A stretch of 64,000 nt of DNA from Verrucomicrobiota bacterium (GTDB taxonomy: Bacteria > Verrucomicrobiota > Verrucomicrobiia > Opitutales > Intestinicryptomonadaceae): the NCBI GenBank assembly GCA_003343565.1, contig QALA01000065.1, forward strand, positions 12,566-76,565, read 5' to 3'. The position numbers were made by a program, and so were the translations under genes. Shown here one piece after another: positions 26,809-34,643 of the stretch (its first letter is position 1; each line of letters opens with the position of its first letter). The notes beneath the pieces are model-generated. The model was not told the origin of the DNA. It made no database searches and saw only the letters and a list, made by a program, of their open reading frames with translations.

Positions 26809-29490
26809 ATGACATCAGCCGAAATAAGAAAGAGCTTTCTGGAATTTTTCAGTTCCAAGGGGCACACCATCGTGCCGTCGGCCTCCCTGATGCCCTCCTC
26901 GCCCAACCTGCTGTTTACGAACGCGGGCATGAACCAGTTTGTGCCCTACTTTTTGGGCGACGAAAAAAATCCGTTTCTCAGGGCGGCGGACACCCAAAAG
27001 TGCATTCGCGCCGGCGGAAAGCACAACGACCTTGAGGACGTGGGGTTCGACACCTACCACCACACTTTTTTCGAGATGCTGGGCAACTGGTCCTTCGGCG
27101 ACTACTTCAAAAAGGAGGCCATAAACTACGCCTGGGAGCTGCTCGTAAAGGTCTGGAAGTTTCCGAAGGAGCGCCTATACGCCACCGTTTACGAACCCGC
27201 CGAGGGCGATCCGGCCGAATTCGACGCCGAGGCCTACGGATATTGGAGCGATATTTTCAAAGCCGAGGGCATGGATCCGGAAGTCCACATCAAGAAGTGC
27301 GGCAAGAAGGACAACTTCTGGATGATGGGCGAAACCGGGCCGTGCGGGCCGTGTTCGGAAATCCATATCGACCTGACTCCCGGCGGCGACACGAACGGGG
27401 TTTTGGTCAACGCGGGTTCCCCGCTTTGCATAGAGATTTGGAATCTGGTGTTCATGCAGTTCAACGCGGAGCCGGACGGCTCGTTCGCGCCGCTTCGCAA
27501 CAGGAATATCGACACCGGAATGGGGCTTGAGCGCGTGGCGGGAATAATGGCCACCACAAAAAACTTCTCGGATTTTTCCGTTCCGGCGTCGAACTACGAC
27601 AGCGATTTGTTTACCGACATATTCGAGCACCTCTCCCACATGTCGGGCTGCACATACGCGGGCACCGTCCCGCGCGACCCGCGCGACATGTCCGCGCAGG
27701 AGCTGACCGACTGCGTGTTCCGCGTGCTCGCCGACCATATCCGCACCCTGACATTTTCCATAGCCGACGGCATAATTCCCGGCAACGAGGGGCGCAACTA
27801 CGTTCTGCGCCGCATACTGCGCCGCGCGGTGATGTACGGAAAGAGGCTTAACCTCAAGGACGGCTTTTTCGCCCGCCTTGCCGAGCCCGTCATAGACAAG
27901 ATGTCTCCCGCCTTTCCGGAGCTGGCCGAACAGAGAAAGGCGATAATAAAGACAATCCGGAACGAGGAGCAAAGCTTTGCAAAAACCATAGACAACGGCC
28001 TCCAGCTGCTCGACCACATCACCGTCAACGAGGGCAGGATTTCCGGAGAGCAGGCCTTCATACTGTACGACCGCTACGGATTCCCGCTCGACCTTACCGA
28101 ACTGATTGCGCGCGAGCGGAGCCTTCCGGTGGACGTGAAGGGATTTGAGGCGGAAATGCAAAAGCAGCGCGAGCGTTCGCGCAACGCGCAAAATAAAAAG
28201 ATAATATCGGTATCCGACGCGGGCGAGCTTGAGCACACGACGCAGTTCGTCGGGTACGACGCGAAGAGCCTGTCGGATTTTCGCACCACGATAAGCGCGA
28301 TAATAAAGGACGACGACTTCGACTATCTGATTCTCCCGCAAACTCCGTTTTACGCCGAAAAGGGCGGACAGGTGGGCGACACGGGCTTCATAGAGATAGG
28401 CGGGGTAGCGCACGAAGTTTTCGACACAAAGATGGACTCCGCAGGGCGCGTGCTCCACAAGGTGCGCAAGGGGGTGTTCAAGCCGGCGCAGGTCGGGGCG
28501 GAGGTGTCCGCGAGCGTGGACGCGTTTCGCCGCCGCGCCATACAGCGCCACCACACCGCCACCCACATTCTCCACTGGGCGATGCGCCAAGTGCTCGGTT
28601 CCGCCGTGAGGCAGGCAGGCTCCTACGTCGATCCGGACAGGCTGCGCTTCGACTTCACCTACTTCGAGGCTCCCACGCCGGAGCAGCTCGCCGAAATAGA
28701 GACGCTGGCGAACAAGAAGATTTTGGAAAACTCCGCGATAACCTGGCGCGAGCTACCGTATTTGGAAGTGCCCAAGACCTGCATGGCGCTCTTTTCGGAA
28801 AAGTACGGGGCGGTCGTCAGGATAGTCGAGATGGGGGACTTCAGCCAGGAGCTGTGCGGCGGCACGCACGCCTCAAGCACGGGCGAGCTGGGCCTGATAA
28901 AGATTCTGAGCGAAAGCTCCATATCCGCCGGGACGCGGCGCATAGAGGCCGTCGCCGGAATAGCGGCCCTCTCAAGAGTGGAGCAGATGCAGACCGCGCT
29001 TTCGGACATATCGCGCAGGCTCTCGTGCAAGCCGGAGGAAGCCGTCGACAGGATAGAAAAACTCTCCGCCGCAAAATCGGAATGCGAGAGGCAGCTCAAG
29101 GCTTTCCGCCGCCAGAAGGCGGCCGCGCAGGCAAAAGAAATAGCGCAGAACGCGATCGAAGATGCGAACGCGATTCCGCACATGGCGGCGATAGTCGAAG
29201 CGGAGGACGCAAACGAAATGCGCGCGCTGGCGGTTGCGGCGGCAAAGGAGCGCGGCGGCGGGGTCGTCGCGCTCGGAGCCGCGATTGGCGACAAGGCGTC
29301 GATAGTCGCGCTGTGCTCGCCGGAGGCCGTCGCCGCGGGGCTGAAGGCCGGCGACATCGTGCGCGCGCTCGCCGAAAAGATAGGCGGGCGCGGCGGCGGA
29401 AAGCCGGACTACGCGCAGGGCGGCGGAAAGCCGGACAATCTCGCGCAGGCCTTTGAGCAATACCGCGACAGCCTCCGCAAAAAACTCTGA
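26809..29490 (+). CDS. alaS: Alanyl-tRNA synthetase
   Basis: 893 residues, full length. The class II catalytic domain begins TSAEIRKSFLEFF and includes MNQFVPYFLG and GFDTYHHTFFEMLGNWSFGD. The editing domain carries HHTATH (near residue 580) and CGGTHASSTGE (near 683), the zinc-binding residues that clear Ser/Gly-tRNA-Ala. A coiled linker and the DHHA1 domain with its Gly-rich GGRGGGKPDYAQGGG complete the protein. It charges tRNA-Ala. Start ATG 26809 is set by the conserved N-terminus. smc follows after 50 bases. Confidence 0.98.
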   Translation: MTSAEIRKSFLEFFSSKGHTIVPSASLMPSSPNLLFTNAGMNQFVPYFLGDEKNPFLRAADTQKCIRAGGKHNDLEDVGFDTYHHTFFEMLGNWSFGDYFKKEAINYAWELLVKVWKFPKERLYATVYEPAEGDPAEFDAEAYGYWSDIFKAEGMDPEVHIKKCGKKDNFWMMGETGPCGPCSEIHIDLTPGGDTNGVLVNAGSPLCIEIWNLVFMQFNAEPDGSFAPLRNRNIDTGMGLERVAGIMATTKNFSDFSVPASNYDSDLFTDIFEHLSHMSGCTYAGTVPRDPRDMSAQELTDCVFRVLADHIRTLTFSIADGIIPGNEGRNYVLRRILRRAVMYGKRLNLKDGFFARLAEPVIDKMSPAFPELAEQRKAIIKTIRNEEQSFAKTIDNGLQLLDHITVNEGRISGEQAFILYDRYGFPLDLTELIARERSLPVDVKGFEAEMQKQRERSRNAQNKKIISVSDAGELEHTTQFVGYDAKSLSDFRTTISAIIKDDDFDYLILPQTPFYAEKGGQVGDTGFIEIGGVAHEVFDTKMDSAGRVLHKVRKGVFKPAQVGAEVSASVDAFRRRAIQRHHTATHILHWAMRQVLGSAVRQAGSYVDPDRLRFDFTYFEAPTPEQLAEIETLANKKILENSAITWRELPYLEVPKTCMALFSEKYGAVVRIVEMGDFSQELCGGTHASSTGELGLIKILSESSISAGTRRIEAVAGIAALSRVEQMQTALSDISRRLSCKPEEAVDRIEKLSAAKSECERQLKAFRRQKAAAQAKEIAQNAIEDANAIPHMAAIVEAEDANEMRALAVAAAKERGGGVVALGAAIGDKASIVALCSPEAVAAGLKAGDIVRALAEKIGGRGGGKPDYAQGGGKPDNLAQAFEQYRDSLRKKL

Positions 29491-29540
29491 CTTCAATTTC
29501 GGACGCGCCCCGGCCGACGGGTTCGCTTCGACCTCACGCA

Positions 29541-32500
29541 ATGTATCTAAAACAAGTCATAATAGACGGCTTCAAGAGCTTTGCCGACAAGACCGTCATC
29601 GATCTGACGGCGGGAATAACCTGCATAGTCGGGCCGAACGGCTGCGGCAAGAGCAACATAGTCGACGCAATACGCTGGGTGCTCGGAGAGCAAAGCGCGA
29701 AGGCCCTGCGCGGGGGGAAGATGCAGGACGTGATATTTCAGGGGACGGAGGGGCGCAAGCCTTTGCAGTTCTGCTCGGTCTCCCTGCTCTTTTCCGACTG
29801 CGAAGCGCAGCTTGGAACGCACTTCAACGAAGTTGAGATAACGCGCAAAGTCAGCAGGGACGGCGGCGGGGAATACTTCATAAACGGCAAGGCGTCGCGC
29901 CTGAAGGACATTCAGGGGCTTTTTATGGACACTGGGGTCGGGCGCGTCTCGTACTCCTTCATGGTGCAGGGCCAGATAGACCAGATACTCTCGTCGAATC
30001 CCGGCGAGAGGCGCTCGATTTTCGAGGAGGCCGCCGGCATAACCAAGTACAAGTCGCAGCGGCGCGAAGCCCTCAACAAGCTCGCGCTCGTTGAGCAGAA
30101 TCTCGCCCGCGCGACCGACCGCATGGAGGAGATCGGGCGGCAGATCGGCAGTTTGAGAAGGCAGGCTTCAAAGGCCCTGCGCTACAAGAGGCTAAGCCAC
30201 CGCCTGCGCCATCTCGACCTTGCCGTCAATGCGAGAACCTTCGCGGAACTCAACGTAAAGCTTGCCGGCGACGACGCCGTAATCGGGGAAATTTCCGCTC
30301 AAATACTGGCTCTCGGCCAAAAGCTGTCCGCGGCGGACGCGGAGCTGTCGCAGATGCGCTCCGAACGCGCGGAGGCGATGACGGAGCTTGAGCGCGCGCG
30401 CCAGGCCGCGGCGGAGACGCGCTCGCAAAAGGAGCAGGCCGAAAGGAGCTCGGAATTTGCCGGAGTCCGCAAGCGGGATCTCGGAGAGCGCGCCGCGCAG
30501 ATAAGCCGCGAACTCGAATCTTTGCGCGGGCAGCTTTCCGCGCTCGACGGGCGCGCCAGCGGGGACGCGGAAGTAAAGCAGATGCAGCTGGCGTTAGTGT
30601 CCGATTCGGACGAAGCCTTCAAGCGGCACAACGACGAGATGTCCGAGATTGAGCAGAAGCTGCGCGCATGCGAAGACGCGCTTTCGCAGGCCCGCCAAGA
30701 CGCGCTCGTCGCGGAGGGCGCGATAACGAAACTGCGCGTCAAGTGCACGTCGCTGGAGCTTGACTTGAAATCGTACCAGGTTCGCCACGCCGCGCTGTCC
30801 GACTCGATTTACCAAATCAAGGAGGAGAAGCTCTCCTTTGAAAACCGCATAGAACAGACGAGAGCCGCGCTTGAAGGCGCGCGCGAAAGGCTGGAAAACG
30901 CCGACGCGGACGCCGCGGGAGCGCAGGCGCGCGCGGACGAGCTCAAGGCGCAGTACCGCGCGCAGCAGGAGGAAATTCAGCAAATGGACAGGCGCCTGGC
31001 CAGCAAGAGCGCAAAGCTCAGCCTGCTGAACGAATTTCAGGCGCGCATGGAGGGATTTTCCGACGGGGTCAAAGCCATATTGAAAGGGTCGCTGCCCGAC
31101 TTGGCGGGGCCGGACAGCGCGCGGGTTGTCAGCCAGTGCGCGGAGGTGTCGGACCGGTGGGCTCCGGCGTTTGAAACGCTGCTCGGAGCGGCGATAGACG
31201 CGGTGGAGCTTTCGGACGAATCCAAGCTGCCGCAAATAGCCGAAAGGCTGCGCGAAGGCGGATTCGGAAAGGCGTGTTTCCAGACCCGCGCAGCCAATGT
31301 CGACGAGTTTGACCGCGAACTTCCCGCAGGCATAATAAGGGCCGCCGACGCGCTGAAATGCTCCGACGAATCCGCCGCTTCCGCCGTGGCGAATTTGGTG
31401 CGCGGCTGCTATTTTTGCGACGACATTTTCGCCTTTGCCGAATTTGCGAAATCGGAGCCGAACTTCAGATTCTTCGCCGCGGCGGACAGGAATCTGAACA
31501 TGCTCGACGCCCGCGGACTGCTCTACGCGGCCGGGAGCCAGAACCGCGACACGGAAAGCAGCTTTATTCTCCGCAACAGCGAAATCCGCCGCCTGAACGC
31601 CGAGATTGAGGCCGACAACGCCGCGCTCACGGAGCTCAACGAGCGCGCCATGCAAATCCAGTCCGAGCTGTCGTCCGCGGAGGCCGAAATTGAAAACAGG
31701 AAGAACGCCGCCGCGGAAATCAGGCGCGAAATGGCGTCCATGAACGCGCAAATCGGCGCGGCCGAAAGCGCGCTTGCGGAAAAGAACGCGGATTTGGAGC
31801 GCAAAAACTCCGCAATCGCCGAAATGGAAAACTCGCGGTTCGAGGCGCAGGACAGGCTCGATTCGGCGCAGAGGGAGCTGGCGGAGGCCGAAAAGTCCGC
31901 GGCCGATTCCCGCGGGGCGACCGGCGGGCTTGAAACGGAAATTTCAAAACTGCGGCAGGAGCGCGACGCCAAGAGTCAAGCCATGTCCGAAGCGCGCCTG
32001 GATTTGGCGCAGAAGAGATCGCGCCTCGAGAATCTGGAGCGCGGGCTTGGAGAAATACGCCGGCAGCAGGAAAGCGCGCGCGCCGAAATCGAGCGGCGCA
32101 ACGGCGAACTGGAATCCATATCCGCCCAAACCGAAAGCCTCGACCGCCAGACCGCGGAGGAGACCGAACGCGCGAAATCCCTAGCCGAAAGCCTCGAAGA
32201 GCAAACCGCCCAAATAGAGCAAAAGCGCGTCGAAATCGCGCGGCGCGAGGAGCGCATATCGGAATTTGAATCGTCCATTGCGGGCGACAGGGAGGCCCTC
32301 ATGCGCGCAAATTCGCAGAAGAGCGACTGCGACGTGCGCGCGGCAAAATTGCGCTCGCGGCTGGAGTACATTTCGGAGAGAATCTCGGCGGACTACGAGC
32401 TGGACATCGCGGGCATAGACTGGAAGTCCGAACTCTGGAAGGCCGACGAAGAGTTTGAAGTCAAAGTGAAACTCGACGGCTTGGAGGAGGGCGAGGAACC

Positions 32501-33284
32501 CGACATCAAGCCCCGGCGCGAGCGCGGCGAGCCGACGGAGGAGGACTTCGCGGCGATGGAGGAAACGGACATGTCGGAGATAGAGGAACAGGTGCGCCGC
32601 CTGCGCGAAAAAATCGGCTCAATGGGCGCGGTAAATCTCGTCGCGATAGAGGAGTACTCCGAATTGAAGGAGCGCTACGACTTCCTGAAGGCGCAGACGG
32701 ACGACCTCTGGACGTCGAAAAACGCGCTGGTGGCCGACATCGACGAAATCAACGAAACGTCGCAGCAAATGTTCGCGCAGACCTTCGAGCAAATAAGAAA
32801 GAATTTCGCCTTCACATTTGAAAAAGTGTTCGGAGGCGGCGCGGCGGACCTGAAGCTGGTCGAGAGCGAAGACGTGCTCGACAGCGGAATAGAGATCGTC
32901 GCACGCCCGCCGGGAACGATGCTAAAGAGCCTTTCGCTGCTGTCGGGCGGACAGCGCACGATGACGGCGGTCGCTTTGCTGTTTGCCATATACATGGTAA
33001 AGCCTAGCCCGTTCTGCGTGCTGGACGAGCTCGACGCGCCGCTCGACGACGCCAACATAGGCAGGTACACCGACCTGCTTAAAGAGTTCACCCGCTATTC
33101 GCAATTTCTGGTGATTTCGCACAACAAGCGCACGGTCAGCGCGGCCAAGACAATCTACGGAGTGACGATGCAGGAGCGCGGAGTCACCCGCCTAATATCC
33201 ATGCGTTTCAACGACGAAAACTCCGCGGAAAATGCGGGGGGAATCGGCGGCGCGCAATCCCAAACGCTCGATCTTGCCCGATAG
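29541..33284 (+). CDS. smc: Chromosome segregation protein SMC
   Basis: 1247 residues. N-terminal ATPase half with Walker A GPNGCGKSN (31-39), then long coiled coil, a hinge at about residues 500-650 (starting near FSDGVKAILKG), the return coiled coil, an acidic stretch near residue 985 (GLEEGEEPDIKPRRERGEP), and the C-terminal half with ABC signature LSGGQ at 1134 and Walker B FCVLDELDAPLDD near 1158. Homologues form ATP-driven rings that organise and segregate chromosomes together with ScpA/ScpB, which are not in this window. It lies between alaS and yraN on one strand with short gaps. Confidence 0.97.
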   Translation: MYLKQVIIDGFKSFADKTVIDLTAGITCIVGPNGCGKSNIVDAIRWVLGEQSAKALRGGKMQDVIFQGTEGRKPLQFCSVSLLFSDCEAQLGTHFNEVEITRKVSRDGGGEYFINGKASRLKDIQGLFMDTGVGRVSYSFMVQGQIDQILSSNPGERRSIFEEAAGITKYKSQRREALNKLALVEQNLARATDRMEEIGRQIGSLRRQASKALRYKRLSHRLRHLDLAVNARTFAELNVKLAGDDAVIGEISAQILALGQKLSAADAELSQMRSERAEAMTELERARQAAAETRSQKEQAERSSEFAGVRKRDLGERAAQISRELESLRGQLSALDGRASGDAEVKQMQLALVSDSDEAFKRHNDEMSEIEQKLRACEDALSQARQDALVAEGAITKLRVKCTSLELDLKSYQVRHAALSDSIYQIKEEKLSFENRIEQTRAALEGARERLENADADAAGAQARADELKAQYRAQQEEIQQMDRRLASKSAKLSLLNEFQARMEGFSDGVKAILKGSLPDLAGPDSARVVSQCAEVSDRWAPAFETLLGAAIDAVELSDESKLPQIAERLREGGFGKACFQTRAANVDEFDRELPAGIIRAADALKCSDESAASAVANLVRGCYFCDDIFAFAEFAKSEPNFRFFAAADRNLNMLDARGLLYAAGSQNRDTESSFILRNSEIRRLNAEIEADNAALTELNERAMQIQSELSSAEAEIENRKNAAAEIRREMASMNAQIGAAESALAEKNADLERKNSAIAEMENSRFEAQDRLDSAQRELAEAEKSAADSRGATGGLETEISKLRQERDAKSQAMSEARLDLAQKRSRLENLERGLGEIRRQQESARAEIERRNGELESISAQTESLDRQTAEETERAKSLAESLEEQTAQIEQKRVEIARREERISEFESSIAGDREALMRANSQKSDCDVRAAKLRSRLEYISERISADYELDIAGIDWKSELWKADEEFEVKVKLDGLEEGEEPDIKPRRERGEPTEEDFAAMEETDMSEIEEQVRRLREKIGSMGAVNLVAIEEYSELKERYDFLKAQTDDLWTSKNALVADIDEINETSQQMFAQTFEQIRKNFAFTFEKVFGGGAADLKLVESEDVLDSGIEIVARPPGTMLKSLSLLSGGQRTMTAVALLFAIYMVKPSPFCVLDELDAPLDDANIGRYTDLLKEFTRYSQFLVISHNKRTVSAAKTIYGVTMQERGVTRLISMRFNDENSAENAGGIGGAQSQTLDLAR

Positions 33285-33331
33285 CGCGGCGGCCGCAATC
33301 CGAGCCGAAAAAACGAAAAAAATTTTCCGCA

Positions 33332-33778
33332 ATGCCGCTTCCGAAGTGGACAAAAGGATTTTTCGACAAGCTTCTCGAAAAAATTTCGCGCCCGAAGACT
33401 CCGCGGAAAGCGCTGGGCGACGCGGGCGAAAACGCGGCGGCAAAGTTTCTTAAAAAGCGCGGACTGCGCATAGTAAAAAGAAACTATCGAAGCGGGCGCG
33501 ATGAAATAGACATAATAGCCGCGGACGCCGATACGCTCGTTTTCGTCGAAGTCAAGACCCGCTCGGCGGACGCGTTGGTTCCGGGATATTTCGCCGCCGT
33601 GCAGAAGCGCAAAAAAGCGGCGATCAGGCGGTGCGCAAAAGCCTACATGAGAGCGTTGCCGCGCGCCCCGAAAAGCTTTCGATACGACGTCGTGGAAGTG
33701 CGGTTCGGCACAAGCGCGGACACTTCCGCAGGCAAGTCCGACCCCGATATTTTCCACTACGAAAACGTCCGCTTCTGA
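33332..33778 (+). CDS. YraN/UPF0102 family endonuclease-like protein
   Basis: 148 residues. The restriction-nuclease-like core shows GDAGENAAAKFLKKRG, RNYRSGRDEIDIIAAD and VFVEVKTRS, which together supply the E...D...ExK residues of the PD-(D/E)XK fold. The family is widespread and its biological role is not established. An extra N-terminal stretch of about 25 basic residues precedes the core, so a start further in is possible but no better ATG is available. It lies 47 bases after smc. Confidence 0.9.
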   Translation: MPLPKWTKGFFDKLLEKISRPKTPRKALGDAGENAAAKFLKKRGLRIVKRNYRSGRDEIDIIAADADTLVFVEVKTRSADALVPGYFAAVQKRKKAAIRRCAKAYMRALPRAPKSFRYDVVEVRFGTSADTSAGKSDPDIFHYENVRF

Positions 33779-34023
33779 CAGCCATTCGCGCGGAAATGCG
33801 CCCTCTTACAACTCGCCGGCGCGAAAAATTTTCGCAAAAAGCAAAAAAACTTTTTCAATTAAACCCATAGGGCATAAACCCGCAAGGCGCATTTACCCTT
33901 CCCTGACGCCGGGCGCGTTCACAAAAAAATTTCACAATAAAAACGCCGCGCAAAAAACATTTTTTGCACTGCGCATTCCGGCTTGGAAAAAACGCAATCC
34001 GAACGCAACGCCATTGCGGGACA
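33779..34023. other. Start of intergenic region 33779-34643
   Basis: The 865 bases between yraN and acnA are noticeably richer in A/T than the flanks. They hold two possible small genes (34024-34215 plus, 34217-34369 minus) and a 9-bp hairpin AAACGCATT (34461-34469) / AATGCGTTT (34478-34486). Nothing else is supported. Confidence 0.5.
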
Positions 34024-34215
34024 TTGCGGGAAAACTCATGGCTGACGCGGGAGGAGATATTGGACTTGCCGTCGCTGCGGCTTTTATTCGTCACCCGCGC
34101 AATAGACCGCCGACGCGCGCTCGACAAGCTCGCAATCTTCGCCGCGCAGGCCGCCCTCATAAACGAAAAATCCGTCAACCGCCTTAATCGCGGATCGAGG
34201 AAATGCAACGGCTAA
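34024..34215 (+). CDS. Possible small protein or gene fragment, unidentified
   Basis: A frame from TTG 34024 (no ATG nearby) encodes 63 residues with protein-like helical composition (WLTREEILDLPSLRLLFV, then RRALDKLAIFAAQAALINEK). The start 'W-L-T-x-E-E-I-L-D-L-P' is reminiscent of small phage tail-chaperone proteins, but the similarity is too short to name a family. The frame remains open upstream to 33964. It could equally be the 3' part of a lost gene. It ends 1 base before the stop of the minus-strand small gene. Confidence 0.3.
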   Translation: MRENSWLTREEILDLPSLRLLFVTRAIDRRRALDKLAIFAAQAALINEKSVNRLNRGSRKCNG

Positions 34216-34216
34216 A

Positions 34217-34369
34217 TCATCGAGATTCCCTGTCCGTCAGAAAAGTATGGCCGCCCTTAACAGTAGAATATTTTATAAACTTGCCCCACAGTTTCAACAA
34301 ACACCAGAAACTGCCCCCTATGACAACCATAAGCAAAAGCGTAATAAAGATATCTGTCAGAGTTTCCAT
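34217..34369 (-). CDS. Possible 50-residue single-pass membrane protein
   Basis: ATG 34369 opens a 50-codon frame: METLTDIF, then a hydrophobic helix of about 21 residues (ITLLLMVVIGGSFWCLLKLW), then a basic and polar tail (GKFIKYSTVKGGHTF ... RESR). One membrane span with a positive C-terminal flank suggests a small inner-membrane protein. No ribosome binding site stands out. Composition is AT-rich compared with neighbours. It could be a holin-like remnant or an orphan small protein; there is no homology evidence. Confidence 0.4.
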   Translation of the reverse strand: METLTDIFITLLLMVVIGGSFWCLLKLWGKFIKYSTVKGGHTFLTDRESR

Positions 34370-34643
34370 TTCTGGAATCAGAATCGAATAAAATTTTCAC
34401 AAATCAACGAAAATCGGATAGACGAACCATATAAGCATAGAGACGAAAGCGCAACTTGCTAAACGCATTGAAAAACAAATGCGTTTCGCATATGCTCTCA
34501 AAGCGCAAAAATGCGCCTTCCCGAATTGCGCCGCCGCACAAAATCCCGGCCGTGCGACAAAAGGGCAAATTTTCCCGATTTTTGCGCGAAATTGAATTGC
34601 CCGAAAGGCAAAATTTCCTTTTAATGGCACGCTAAGAAAACAT

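Noticed and set aside
33964..34369. A prophage in the AT-rich island
   Set aside because: Only two tiny uncertain frames and no integrase, portal, capsid or attachment site; at most a remnant.
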